A stretch of DNA of 64,000 bases from Nonomuraea coxensis DSM 45129 (GTDB lineage: Bacteria; Actinomycetota; Actinomycetes; Streptosporangiales; Streptosporangiaceae), in the NCBI RefSeq assembly GCF_019397265.1, contig NZ_CP068985.1:6440001-6504000 (forward strand), given 5' to 3'. Positions 24,730-33,531 of the stretch are shown one piece after another. How positions within the stretch are numbered: position 1 is the stretch's first letter; every line of letters begins with the position of its first letter. The position numbers and the translations under genes are program-made. The notes beneath the pieces were generated by a model that saw only the letters and a list, made by a program, of their open reading frames with translations, was not told where the DNA came from and did not search any database.

Positions 24730-25877
24730 CGCCGGTCCCGGAGGGCGGGGACGGCGGGCGGCCGGGGCCGCTGCGCCGGCTGCGCACGGCGAGCAAGCTC
24801 GACAAGGTCCGCTGGGTGATCGTCTACTCCACGGATCTCGTGCCGCTGCTCAGCCTGATCGGGTTCTACGTGCTCTACCTCCAATGGCAGGCGGGCATGC
24901 CCCCGGCCCTGGCGATGGGCGCCGCCGTCCTGCTGGCGGTCTTCGTCGTGATCTGCCTGCGCCCGTTCCGGGCGGCGGTGCGCGGCGGGCCGCGGCCCAC
25001 GGCGCTGCTGGCGGTGAGCGGGGCGCTCGCGCTGCTGCTGGCCGTCGTGGCCGTCGTGTGGGCGCTCCCGTCCTGGCTGGGGACGCTGGCGCCGTTCGTC
25101 CGCAGGCGCACGATCGTCCTCCTCTCGGCCGGCTCGATCACGACCCTCACCCTGATCGGGGTGCTGTCCGGGGCGGGGTTCGCGGACATCCTGGCGCTGG
25201 TGACGGCGATGACGTTCATGACGGTGATCTCGGTCGGCGCGACGTTGGCCAACCTGGCGCTGTGGCGGCTCGCCCAGGAGGCGCACGAGGGCGAGGAGGC
25301 ACTGGCCAGGCTCGCGGTCTCGGAGGAGCGGCTGCGCTTCGCCCGCGACCTCAACGACCTGCTCGGCCAGAGCCTCACCGACGTGGCCGCCCGCGCCGGG
25401 CACGCCGAGGAGCGGCTGCGCGCCGATCCCGAGGCGGCCGCGGCCGAGATGTTCGAGGTGCGCGACCTCGCCCGGCGCTCGCTGCGCGAGGTGCGCACGG
25501 TCGTCCAGAACTACCGCGCCGTCGACCTGGACGAGGTCCTCGCCAGCGTACGGGCGGTGCTGGAGGCGGCGGGGGTGCGCTGCGCCGTACGCGCCGACAC
25601 GGCCGGGCTGACCCCCGAGAGCCGCACGCTGCTGGCCACGGTCGTCCGCGAGGGCACCACCAACGTGCTCAAGCACAGCCGGGCCGAACGCTGCGAGATC
25701 AGCATCGAGGACGGCGTGCTGGAGATGTCCAACGACGGGGTGAGCGGCCCGGTGGGCCGGCACGCGCCCAACGGCCTGGCGGGACTGGCCGAACGGGTGC
25801 GCGCGGCGGGCGGCAGCCTGGAGGCGGCGCCCACGCCCGAGGGCCGTTACCTGCTGCGGGCGGCGGTGCCCGCATGA
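24726..25877 (+). CDS. Histidine kinase homologue with Asn in place of the phospho-accepting His
   Basis: This 383-residue paralogue of the preceding kinase has the same order: about five membrane helices, DHp segment, HATPase domain. The H-box reads ERLRFARDLNDLLGQSLTD, so the phosphorylated His is N210 (codon AAC at 25353-25355). The rest of the box and the ATPase N-box (VREGTTNVLKHSRAERC) and G-box (NGLAGLAERV) are intact. It may act as a pseudokinase or heterodimer partner that phosphorylates the other subunit in trans, or it may modulate the first kinase. It is translationally coupled to both neighbours. Confidence 0.9.
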   Translation: MTPVPEGGDGGRPGPLRRLRTASKLDKVRWVIVYSTDLVPLLSLIGFYVLYLQWQAGMPPALAMGAAVLLAVFVVICLRPFRAAVRGGPRPTALLAVSGALALLLAVVAVVWALPSWLGTLAPFVRRRTIVLLSAGSITTLTLIGVLSGAGFADILALVTAMTFMTVISVGATLANLALWRLAQEAHEGEEALARLAVSEERLRFARDLNDLLGQSLTDVAARAGHAEERLRADPEAAAAEMFEVRDLARRSLREVRTVVQNYRAVDLDEVLASVRAVLEAAGVRCAVRADTAGLTPESRTLLATVVREGTTNVLKHSRAERCEISIEDGVLEMSNDGVSGPVGRHAPNGLAGLAERVRAAGGSLEAAPTPEGRYLLRAAVPA

Positions 25878-25893
25878 GTTGTGGGGAGAGACC

Positions 25894-26493
25894 ATGACCA
25901 TCCGCGTGCTGCTCGCCGACGACGAGCACCTTGTCCGCGGCGCCATCGCGGCCCTGCTGGACCTGGAGGAGGGCATCCAGGTGGTCGCCCAGGTCGGCCG
26001 GGGTGACGAGGTCGTCGCCGCCGTGTCCGAGCACCGTCCGGACGTGGCCGTGCTCGACATCGAGATGCCCGGCATGGACGGCCTGAGCGCGGCCGAGCGG
26101 ATCAGCGCCCAGTGCAAGATCGTCATCCTGACCAGCCTGGGCCGGCCCGGCTACCTGCGCCGGGCCATGGCGGCGGGAGTGGGCGGCTTCCTCGGCAAGG
26201 ACGCCTCCGCCGAGGAGCTCGCCATGGCCATCCGCAAGGTCCAGGGGGGCGGGCGCTACCTCGACGCCGAGCTGGCCGCGGCGGCCATGGCGGCCGGCGA
26301 CAGTCCCCTGACCGACCGCGAGCGCGACGCGCTGCGGCTCGCCGGCGACGGCGCGACGATCGCCAGGATCGCGGGCGAGCTGCACCTGACCGAGGGCACC
26401 GTACGCAACTACCTGTCGAGCGCGATGACCAAGCTCAACGCCCAGAACCGGCTGGAGGCCATCCGCACGGCCCAGCGCATGGGCTGGCTCTGA
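25894..26493 (+). CDS. NarL/FixJ family response regulator
   Basis: This 199-residue regulator has a receiver domain with the acidic pair D9/D10 and phospho-acceptor D55 in VAVLDIEMPG. The switch Thr is in VILTSLG, and the conserved Lys is in GFLGKDASAEE. The LuxR-type helix-turn-helix is SPLTDRERDALRLAGDGATIARIAGELHLTEGTVRNYLSSAMTKL. GGGGAGAG lies before ATG. It lies 16 bp after the second kinase gene, making a kinase/pseudokinase/regulator operon. Its targets are unknown. Confidence 0.93.
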   Translation: MTIRVLLADDEHLVRGAIAALLDLEEGIQVVAQVGRGDEVVAAVSEHRPDVAVLDIEMPGMDGLSAAERISAQCKIVILTSLGRPGYLRRAMAAGVGGFLGKDASAEELAMAIRKVQGGGRYLDAELAAAAMAAGDSPLTDRERDALRLAGDGATIARIAGELHLTEGTVRNYLSSAMTKLNAQNRLEAIRTAQRMGWL

Positions 26494-26986
26494 CCCCCGG
26501 CCCACCAGCCCCATGAGGCCGCGCTCCCGGAGTGACGGCGTCGAACCGGGACGCGGCGAAGGTCCCCGCGAGGACCCGGCGGAGGTCCGGGCGGGGCCCC
26601 GGTGGACTTCGTGGTGGCCCTCGGGTTCTCACCCGTGAGCGTCCCGCGGCCTCAAAGGGGAAGGCGATGGGACGCCCACGGGCGTCAGGGGCGGAGCGGG
26701 GGCGCGGGTCCCACCGCTCGGACGCGGTCGGGGCGGCCGGTTTCCGTCCCGGCCACACGGACGCGCGGCCACCCGAGACGCTTCTGTGCTCCTCGAACCA
26801 GCCACGCGGTCCGCGCCAGCCACGCCGGCCGCGCCGAACGAGCCGACCGCGCCACGCACGTCGGGTGCGCTGCATCGTTCCTCCGTGTCCGTCCGTCCAT
26901 CCGTCCGCCCTGGACGGATGCCAGGCTGCCCGTACGCGGTCACCGTTCGGTCACCGGCCGGTCACCGAGGGTGGTATCACTGGCGG
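26494..26986. other. 493-bp region without a convincing gene
   Basis: Frames through here encode only Arg/Pro/Gly-rich, unbiased sequence. The region holds a short CCGT tetranucleotide run (TCCGTCCGTCCATCCGTCCG near 26888-26907) and, at its end, three 11-bp direct repeats before the SARP gene. A long upstream extension of the SARP frame is possible but looks non-coding. Confidence 0.6.
26938..26970 (+). promoter_or_regulatory. Three 11-bp direct repeats GGTCACCGNNN before the SARP gene
   Basis: GGTCACCG occurs at 26938, 26949 and 26960, each 11 bp apart, ending 16 bp before the GTG at 26987. Heptamer repeats at 11-bp spacing are the binding pattern of SARP proteins and of PhoP (PHO boxes, GTTCACC units), so auto-control or phosphate control is plausible. 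Confidence 0.55.
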
Positions 26987-29900
26987 GTGGGGTTCGCGTT
27001 CGGGATTCTGGGGCCGCTGGAGGTGACCTTCGACGGCGTGCCCATCGTGATCGGCTCGGCCAAGCAGCGGGCTCTGATGGCGGCGCTGCTGGTGGACGCG
27101 GGCCAGGTGGTGCCGGTCGAGACGCTGGTGGCCCGGCTGTGGGGCGAGCGTCCGCCGGACGGCGTACGCAACACCCTGCAGAACCACGTGCTGCGGCTGC
27201 GGCGGCGGCTCTCGGCGGCGGCCGGGGCGGAGGCGCCGATCCTGTCCCGTCCGCGTGGCTACCTGGTGGAGGTCGCCGACGGCGCGCTCGACGCGCACCG
27301 CTTCGACCGGCTGCGGGCGGAGGCCGTGGGCGCGGCGGGCGACAACGCGCGGGTGGCGGAGCTGCTGCGGGAGGCGCTGTCGCTGTGGCGCGGCGACCCG
27401 CTCGCGGACGTCGAGTCCGACCTGCTGCGGCGGGAGGTGGCCCCTGCCCTGGCCGAGCGCCGGCTCTGCGCCGTCGAGTCCCGTGTCGAGGCGGATCTCG
27501 CGCTGGGGCGGCACGCCGAGGTGCTGGCCGAGCTGCGCGAGCTGACGGCGGCCCACCCGCTGCAGGAGCGCTTCTGGGGGCAGCGGATGCTGGCGTTGTG
27601 CCGGGCCGGGCGGCCGGGCGAGGCGCTGCGCTGTTACGCGACGGTCCGCGAGCTCCTGGCGGACGAACTGGGCGTCGATCCGTGCGCCGAGCTGCGCGAG
27701 CTGCACGGGCGCATCCTGGCTGCCGACCCGGGCCTCGTCCCCGCTCCCCGTCCCGAGCCGCCGCCGCCCATCGGCGGGGGCGGCTGCGGCCTGCCGGCCG
27801 AGCTGACGTCGTTCGTGGGGCGGGAGGGGCTGATCGAGCGCGTGGAGGGTCTGCTCGGCGCCGCGCGCCTGGTGACGCTCACGGGCGTCGGCGGTGTGGG
27901 CAAGACCCGGCTCGCCCTTCGCGTGGCGGCCCGGCTGTCTGCCGAGGGCCGCCACGCGGAACCCTGGGCCCCTGAGGCGGCGGGCGTGTTCGGTGACGGG
28001 GTGTGGCTGGCGGACCTCGCCGTCGTGAGCGAGCCGGGGCGGATCGAGCCAGGGCGGATCGAGGCGGCGGTGGCGGAGGCGTTGGGGGTTCGGGACCAGT
28101 CGGCGCGGCCCGTTCGTGAGGTGCTGCTGGGTCATCTGCGCGAGCGGCGGACGCTGCTCGTCCTCGACAACTGCGAGCACGTGGTGGCCGCCGTCGCGGA
28201 GCTGCTGGGCGTGCTGCTGCGCGGCGCGCCCGGGCTGCGGGTGCTGGCGACCAGCAGGCAGGCGCTCGGCGTGCCCGGCGAGCACGTGCTGCCGGTCCCC
28301 CCGCTCACCGTGGACGAGGACGGCGAGGCCCTGCGGCTGCTGGCGGACCGGGGCGCCGCCGCCGCGCCCGGCTTCACCGCCGAAGGGCCCGCCCGCGCCG
28401 CCGCCCTGCAGCTCTGCCGCCGTCTTGACGGACTGCCGCTCGCGATCGAGCTGGCCGCGGTCCGGCTCGGCGCGCTCTCGCTCGACGAGATGCTCGAACG
28501 CCTCGACGACCGCTTCCACCTGCTGACCGGCGAGCCCGGAGAGCCCGGCGAGGCCCTGTACGCTGCGTGGCCCGTCCCGCGCTACCAGCGCACGTTGCAG
28601 GGCGTGATCGACTGGAGCCACGGGCTGTGCACCGAGCGCGAGCAGGTGCTGTGGGCGCGGCTGTCGGTGTTCGCCGGCGATTTCGACCTGGCCGCCGCCG
28701 AGGCGGTGTGCGACGGCCCGCCGATCGCCCGCGGGGACGTGCTCGACCTGCTCGCCGGGCTGGTCCGCAAGTCGATCGTGACCGCGCAGCCGGCAGGGGG
28801 GCGCACGGCGTACCGGCTGCTGGAGACCATCCGCCAGTACGGCCTTGCGCGGCTGCGTGAGCTGGGCAGGGAGGCCGGGCTGCGGGTACGGCACCGCGAC
28901 CACTACCTGCGCCTCGCCGCGGGCGCGGCGGCCGGGTGGTGCGGGCCGGAGGAGGCCGTGTGGTTGTCCAGGACGCGCCTGGCGCTGCCCAATCTGCGGG
29001 CGGCCATGGAGTTCTGCCTGACGTGGCCGGGCGAGGCGGTGGCGGGCCTGCGGCTGGCGGTGCACCTGACCAGCGCGCAGACGTGGTTCTTCGGCGGCAC
29101 GCCGGCCGAGGGGCGGCGGTGGCTGCTGGCCGCGCTCGCCCAGCAACCCGGCCCCGGCCCCGGCCCTGATCCCGGCCCCGGCCCCGGTCTCGGTCCCGGC
29201 CACGGTCCCGGCCACGGTCCCGGCCACGGTCCCGGCCGCGGTCCCGGCCCTGGCCCTGATCCCAGCCCTGGCCCCGCTCCTGGGACTGCTCAGGACGTGA
29301 GGCCGCAGGTGGTGGCGAGTGCGTTCGCGGTGTGGATCGCGCTGTGCCAGGGGGATCCGGAGGGGGCCGACGCGCTGCTGGCGGCGTGCCGGGAGCGGGC
29401 CGGGCGGCTGGACGGTCCGGAGCCGGCGGTGACGTTCGCGGAGGGCGCGTACGCGCTGCTGCGGCACGCCGACCCCGCCGCGATCGGGCTGCTGGCGCGG
29501 GCCCGCGCCGAGCTGCGGCGGGACGGCAGGATCGGCGACACGCACCTGGCGACGCTGGTGTGGGCGATGGCCGCGGTGTTCCTCGGCGACCGGGAGACGG
29601 CGCTGGCCGCGGGGAGCGAATACCTGGCCGAGGCGCGGGCGCACCAGGGCGCGTGGGCGACGTCGTGGGGGCTGTGGGGCGTAGGGCTGGCCGAGCTGCG
29701 GCACGGCGACCCGCACCGGGCGGTGGAGCTGCTGCGCGACAGCGTGGAGCGGCAGCGGGCGCTCGGCGACCGCTGGTCGCCCACGTGGGGCGTGGAGGTC
29801 CTGGCCTGGGCGGTGGCGGCCACCGGCGACGTGGCGCGGGCGGCCCGGCTGCTCGGCGCCGGCGAACGGTTGCGGCGGGAGTTCGGGGTGCTGCTGACCG

Positions 29901-30058
29901 GGCCGTTCCGGCAGGCCCACCTGGCGGTGGCGGAGGGGCTGCGGGGCGCGCTGGGCGGCGAGCGGTGGGCGGCCGCGTTCGCCGCCGGCTCCGCCGCCCC
30001 CGACCCGTTCGCCGAGGCCCTGGCCGGCGGCAGGACGAGTGGGAGCGGGGTGAGCTGA
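26987..30058 (+). CDS. SARP (AfsR/DnrI/RedD-type) regulator with BTAD and NB-ARC domains
   Basis: This is a 1023-residue regulator. Residues 1-95 form an OmpR-like winged helix (FGILGPLEVTFDGVPIVIGSAKQRALMAALL...), followed by a BTAD domain to about residue 250 (HRFDRLRAEAVGAAGD... DELGVDPCAELRELHGRIL). The NB-ARC/AAA ATPase has P-loop GVGGVGKT near 300-307 and Walker B LLVLDNCEH. The C-terminal half is helical, TPR-like, interrupted by about 46 residues of Gly-Pro repeats (about 721-766). Such large SARPs activate secondary-metabolism or developmental genes; no biosynthetic cluster is adjacent. GTG 26987 is the start that matches the conserved N-terminus; a longer open frame from 26786 is Arg/Pro-rich and rejected. 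Confidence 0.92.
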   Translation: MGFAFGILGPLEVTFDGVPIVIGSAKQRALMAALLVDAGQVVPVETLVARLWGERPPDGVRNTLQNHVLRLRRRLSAAAGAEAPILSRPRGYLVEVADGALDAHRFDRLRAEAVGAAGDNARVAELLREALSLWRGDPLADVESDLLRREVAPALAERRLCAVESRVEADLALGRHAEVLAELRELTAAHPLQERFWGQRMLALCRAGRPGEALRCYATVRELLADELGVDPCAELRELHGRILAADPGLVPAPRPEPPPPIGGGGCGLPAELTSFVGREGLIERVEGLLGAARLVTLTGVGGVGKTRLALRVAARLSAEGRHAEPWAPEAAGVFGDGVWLADLAVVSEPGRIEPGRIEAAVAEALGVRDQSARPVREVLLGHLRERRTLLVLDNCEHVVAAVAELLGVLLRGAPGLRVLATSRQALGVPGEHVLPVPPLTVDEDGEALRLLADRGAAAAPGFTAEGPARAAALQLCRRLDGLPLAIELAAVRLGALSLDEMLERLDDRFHLLTGEPGEPGEALYAAWPVPRYQRTLQGVIDWSHGLCTEREQVLWARLSVFAGDFDLAAAEAVCDGPPIARGDVLDLLAGLVRKSIVTAQPAGGRTAYRLLETIRQYGLARLRELGREAGLRVRHRDHYLRLAAGAAAGWCGPEEAVWLSRTRLALPNLRAAMEFCLTWPGEAVAGLRLAVHLTSAQTWFFGGTPAEGRRWLLAALAQQPGPGPGPDPGPGPGLGPGHGPGHGPGHGPGRGPGPGPDPSPGPAPGTAQDVRPQVVASAFAVWIALCQGDPEGADALLAACRERAGRLDGPEPAVTFAEGAYALLRHADPAAIGLLARARAELRRDGRIGDTHLATLVWAMAAVFLGDRETALAAGSEYLAEARAHQGAWATSWGLWGVGLAELRHGDPHRAVELLRDSVERQRALGDRWSPTWGVEVLAWAVAATGDVARAARLLGAGERLRREFGVLLTGPFRQAHLAVAEGLRGALGGERWAAAFAAGSAAPDPFAEALAGGRTSGSGVS
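29147..29284 (+). repeat. In-frame Gly-Pro repeat expansion inside the SARP gene
   Basis: The DNA is an imperfect 6/12-bp tandem array (units such as GGTCCCGGCCAC). It encodes G-P-G-P/D/L/H/R alternations, including three GHGP units. It lies between two helical repeats and probably forms an extended linker; its length may vary between strains. Confidence 0.8.
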
Positions 30059-30067
30059 GGACCGGGG

Positions 30068-30727
30068 TCAGTGCTGGGAGAGCAGGTGGGCGAGCTCCTG
30101 CTCGACCTCCTGGCTGGCCACGAAGAGCAGTTCGTCGCCCGCCTCCAGCGGGTCGTCCGCGGACGGCACCAGCACCCGGCCCTCGCGCAGGATCGCGACC
30201 AGCGCGGAGTCCACCGGCCACGGCACCGCCCCGGCCCGCTGCCCGACCACCGGGGCGTCGTCGGCCAGGGTGAGCTCGACGAGGTTGGCCTGGCCCTGCC
30301 GGAACGTCATGAGCCGCACCAGGTCGCCGACGCTCACCGCCTCCTCGACCAGGGCGCTCAGCAGGCGCGGGGTGGAGACGGCGACGTCGACGCCCCACGA
30401 CTCGTTGAACAGCCACTCGTTGTTGGGGTGGTTGATGCGGGCCACCACGCGCGGCACGCCGTATTCGGTCTTGGCGAGCAGCGACACGACGAGGTTGACC
30501 TTGTCGTCGCCGGTGGAGGCGACCACGACGTGGCAGTTGTTGAGCCCGGCCTCGTCGAGGGAGGCGATCTCGCAGGCGTCGGCGAGCAGCCATTCGGCCC
30601 GCGGCACACTGTCGATCTTGATGGCGCGGGGGTCGACGTCGATGAGCAGGACCTCGTGGCCGTTCTCCAGCAGCTCCGCGGCGATGGAACGCCCGACCGC
30701 GCCCGCTCCGGCGATGGCGACGCGCAT
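30068..30727 (-). CDS. ceoC: TrkA/RCK potassium-uptake subunit (CeoC-like)
   Basis: This 219-residue protein has an RCK N-terminal Rossmann domain (MRVAIAGAGAVGRSIAAELLENGHEVLLIDVDP, glycine loop GAGAVG, acidic Asp at the end of strand 2) and an RCK-C domain from about residue 135 (LVELTLADDAPVVGQRAG). It binds NAD(H) or ATP on the cytoplasmic side and gates a K+ channel or transporter. Its start overlaps the stop of the other RCK gene (ATGA), so the pair is likely made together. It ends 9 bp from the convergent SARP gene. Confidence 0.9.
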   Translation of the reverse strand: MRVAIAGAGAVGRSIAAELLENGHEVLLIDVDPRAIKIDSVPRAEWLLADACEIASLDEAGLNNCHVVVASTGDDKVNLVVSLLAKTEYGVPRVVARINHPNNEWLFNESWGVDVAVSTPRLLSALVEEAVSVGDLVRLMTFRQGQANLVELTLADDAPVVGQRAGAVPWPVDSALVAILREGRVLVPSADDPLEAGDELLFVASQEVEQELAHLLSQH

Positions 30728-31392
30728 CAGTCATCCACTTCCGGCGCTCCGGCGAGCGCCTTGTTGATCCGGTCCATGTCGTTCTCGGCGGCGATGACGT
30801 GCAGCACGTCGCCCTCCTGGACCACGGAGTCCTGGGTGATGGTGAGGGCCTCGCCCATGCGGTTGATGAAGGCGGCGCGGACGCCGGCCCTCCGCTCCAC
30901 GTCGACGACGCGGGTGCCGATCCAGGAGGGGTTGACCGCGACCTCGGCGAGCACGACGGTGCCCGTGGGGTCGCGCCACAGCGGCTCGGCGCCCTCGGGC
31001 AGGATGCGGCGCAGGATCTGGTCGGCGGTCCAGCGGACGGTGGCCACCGTGGGGATGCCGAGACGCTGGTAGACCTCGGCCCTTCGGGGGTCGTAGATGC
31101 GGGCGACGACGTTGTCGACGCCGAACGTCTCGCGGGCCACCCGCGCGGAGATGATGTTGGAGTTGTCGCCGCTGGAGACGGCCACGAACGCCGCCGCCGA
31201 CTCGACGCCGGCGTCGGTGAGCACGTCGCGATCGAAACCGACCCCCGTCACCCGGCGCCCGCGGAACCCGGCGCGCAGCCGCCGGAACGCCTGCGGGTCG
31301 CGGTCGATGATGGCAACGGAGTGGCCGTTGTCCTCGAGGATGTGCGCGAGGGTCGATCCCACGCGACCACACCCCATGATCACAATATGCAT
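30727..31392 (-). CDS. ceoB: TrkA/RCK potassium-uptake subunit (CeoB-like)
   Basis: This 221-residue protein has the Rossmann loop GCGRVGSTLAHILEDNG, the nucleotide-binding acidic end IIDRDP, and a C-terminal RCK-C domain (VVLAEVAVNPSWIGTRVVDVE). The ATG at 31392 has a G-rich site (GGGGGG) upstream. It is the first gene of a two-RCK operon transcribed away from a KimA-like permease across a 102-bp gap. Paired RCK proteins of this kind (CeoB/CeoC in mycobacteria) regulate K+ uptake. Confidence 0.9.
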   Translation of the reverse strand: MHIVIMGCGRVGSTLAHILEDNGHSVAIIDRDPQAFRRLRAGFRGRRVTGVGFDRDVLTDAGVESAAAFVAVSSGDNSNIISARVARETFGVDNVVARIYDPRRAEVYQRLGIPTVATVRWTADQILRRILPEGAEPLWRDPTGTVVLAEVAVNPSWIGTRVVDVERRAGVRAAFINRMGEALTITQDSVVQEGDVLHVIAAENDMDRINKALAGAPEVDD

Positions 31393-31494
31393 GTCCCCCC
31401 GCATCGTCGCGGCCGGCGGTTGCTCAGACTCCAGTATGGCGTCAGGAGGGAGCACCTCGTTTAGGCCGGGCGTCTGGGGCTAGCATCTCGTTTC

Positions 31495-33531
31495 GTGGCG
31501 AAGGTAACGGATCTTGTCAAACGCTTGCTCGTGGGGCGCGCCCTGCGCAGCGGGCAGCTCCACGAGCAATTGCTCCCCAAACGCATCGCCCTGCCGGTCT
31601 TCGCGAGCGACGCGCTCTCCTCCGTGGCCTACGCCCCCCAGGAGATCCTGGTCATCCTGTCGCTGGCCGGCGTCTCCTTCTACGCCTACAGCCCCTGGAT
31701 CGCCGCCGCCGTCGTCGTGGTGATGCTCACGGTCGTCGCCTCCTACCGGCAGAACGTGCACGCCTATCCCAGCGGGGGCGGCGACTACGAGGTGGCGACC
31801 ACCAACCTCGGCAAGAACGCCGGTCTCACGGTGGCCAGCGCGCTGCTGGTCGACTACGTGCTGACCGTCGCGGTGTCCGTCGCCAACGGCGTCGACTACG
31901 TGGGCGCCACCATCCCGATCGTGGGCCAGCACAAGCCGGCCGTCGCCATCGCCATCGTCGTCCTGCTCACCGTGGTCAACCTGCGCGGCATCCGCGAGTC
32001 CGGGGTCGCCTTCGCCGTCCCCACGTACGCGTTCATGATCGGCGTGCTGCTGCTGATCGCCGTGGGCGGGTTCCGGCTGCTGGTGCTGGGCGACGAGCTG
32101 CACGCCCCGAGCGCCGGGTTCACCATCCGGCCCGAGCAGACCGACCTGACGGCCTTCGCCGCGGCCTTCCTCATCCTGCGGGCCTTCTCCACCGGCTGCG
32201 CGGCCCTGACCGGCGTCGAGGCCATCAGCAACGGCGTGCCCGCCTTCCGCAAGCCCAAGAGCAAGAACGCCGCCACGACGCTGCTCATGATGGGCCTCGT
32301 CGCCATCACGATGTTCGGCGGCATCATCGCCCTCGGGCTGGCCTCGGGCGTGAAGGTGGCCGAGCCGTCCGTGGTGGCCAGGGACCTGATGCGGCCGGAC
32401 GGCACCCCGGTCGGCCCTGACTACTACCAGCAGCCGATCATCTCGCAGGTCGCGGACGCGGTGTTCGGCGGCGGGTCGCTGCCGTTCGTGCTGATCTCGG
32501 CGGTGACCGCGCTCATCCTGTTCCTGGCGGCCAACACGGCCTTCAACGGCTTCCCTGTGCTGGGCTCGATCCTGGCCCAGGACCGCTACCTGCCGCGCCA
32601 GCTCCACACCCGGGGCGACCGCCTGGCCTTCTCCAACGGCATCATCATCCTGGCGGCGGGCGCGTGCCTGCTGCTCTGGGGGTTCAACGCCGACGTCAGC
32701 CGCCTGCTCAACCTCTACATCGTCGGCGTCTTCGTCTCGTTCACGCTCAGCCAGACCGGCATGGTCATCCACTGGACCCGCCACCTGCGGACCGAGCGGG
32801 ATCTCAGGCTCCGCCACCAGATGCACCGCTCCCGGGTGATCAACTTCTTCGGCGCGGTCATGACGGGGCTGGTGCTGATCGTCGTGCTGCTGACGAAGTT
32901 CATGGTCGGGGCGTGGATCGTGGTGATCGCGATGCCGATCCTGTTCCTCATGATGAAGGGCATCCGGCGCCACTACGACAACGTGGCGGCCGAGCTGGAG
33001 ATCGACGAGGACTACGAGCCGGCCATGCTGCCCGCCCGCAACCACGCGATCGTGCTCATCTCGAAGATCCACAAGCCGACGATGCGCGCGCTGGCGTACG
33101 CCCGCGCCACCCGGCCGTCCTCCCTGGAGGCGGTCACCGTCGGCGTGGAGGGCGAGGAGGCCCGCCAGCTCCAGGAGGAGTGGGAGCGGCGCGGCATCCC
33201 GGTGCCGCTGAAGATGCTCGACTCGCCCTACCGGGAGATCACCCAGCCGATCCTCGACTACGTCAAGACGCTGCGGCGGCGCTCGCCGCGCGACGTCGTC
33301 ACCGTGTTCATCCCCGAGTACGTCGTCGGCCACTGGTGGGAGCACCTGCTGCACAACCAGAGCGCGCTGCGGCTGAAGGCGCGGCTGCTGTTCAAGCCGG
33401 GCGTCATGGTGACCAGCGTGCCGTGGCAGCTCCACTCCTCCGACCGGCTGACGGGCCGGCGGGAGCCTCCGGCGCCGGGCGCGGTGCGCCGCCCCGGGCA
33501 GGTCAAGGACGACGGGATCAGAACGAGCTGA
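31495..33531 (+). CDS. APC-superfamily K+ permease (KimA-like)
   Basis: This is a 678-residue protein. Residues 30-480 form about 12 membrane helices of the APC fold, beginning LPVFASDALSSVAYAPQEIL and containing YPSGGGDYEVA, both conserved in KimA/YdaO-type high-affinity K+/H+ symporters. The cytoplasmic C-terminal domain (about 500-660; NHAIVLISKIHKPTMRALAYARATRP) resembles the USP-like domain that binds c-di-AMP in KimA. The divergent RCK genes support a K+ role. GTG 31495 lies 8 nt after TAGCAT with no ribosome-binding site, so it looks leaderless. Amino-acid transport is the older alternative annotation. Confidence 0.85.
   Translation: MAKVTDLVKRLLVGRALRSGQLHEQLLPKRIALPVFASDALSSVAYAPQEILVILSLAGVSFYAYSPWIAAAVVVVMLTVVASYRQNVHAYPSGGGDYEVATTNLGKNAGLTVASALLVDYVLTVAVSVANGVDYVGATIPIVGQHKPAVAIAIVVLLTVVNLRGIRESGVAFAVPTYAFMIGVLLLIAVGGFRLLVLGDELHAPSAGFTIRPEQTDLTAFAAAFLILRAFSTGCAALTGVEAISNGVPAFRKPKSKNAATTLLMMGLVAITMFGGIIALGLASGVKVAEPSVVARDLMRPDGTPVGPDYYQQPIISQVADAVFGGGSLPFVLISAVTALILFLAANTAFNGFPVLGSILAQDRYLPRQLHTRGDRLAFSNGIIILAAGACLLLWGFNADVSRLLNLYIVGVFVSFTLSQTGMVIHWTRHLRTERDLRLRHQMHRSRVINFFGAVMTGLVLIVVLLTKFMVGAWIVVIAMPILFLMMKGIRRHYDNVAAELEIDEDYEPAMLPARNHAIVLISKIHKPTMRALAYARATRPSSLEAVTVGVEGEEARQLQEEWERRGIPVPLKMLDSPYREITQPILDYVKTLRRRSPRDVVTVFIPEYVVGHWWEHLLHNQSALRLKARLLFKPGVMVTSVPWQLHSSDRLTGRREPPAPGAVRRPGQVKDDGIRTS

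Noticed and set aside
26786..26986. 67-residue N-terminal extension of the SARP regulator
   Set aside because: It is Arg/Pro/Ser-rich without bias, crosses the 11-bp repeats, and the family start is FGILGPLEV right after the GTG at 26987.
29147..29284. 12-bp tandem array as CRISPR or origin iterons
   Set aside because: It is inside a reading frame, has no spacers, no AT-rich DNA and no replication gene nearby.
26494..30058. A biosynthetic gene cluster next to the SARP regulator
   Set aside because: No PKS, NRPS, RiPP, terpene or tailoring genes are in the window; flanking genes are signalling and K+ transport.
31393..31494. ydaO-type c-di-AMP riboswitch before the KimA-like gene
   Set aside because: The gap is only 102 bp, shared by divergent genes, and the permease start looks leaderless.
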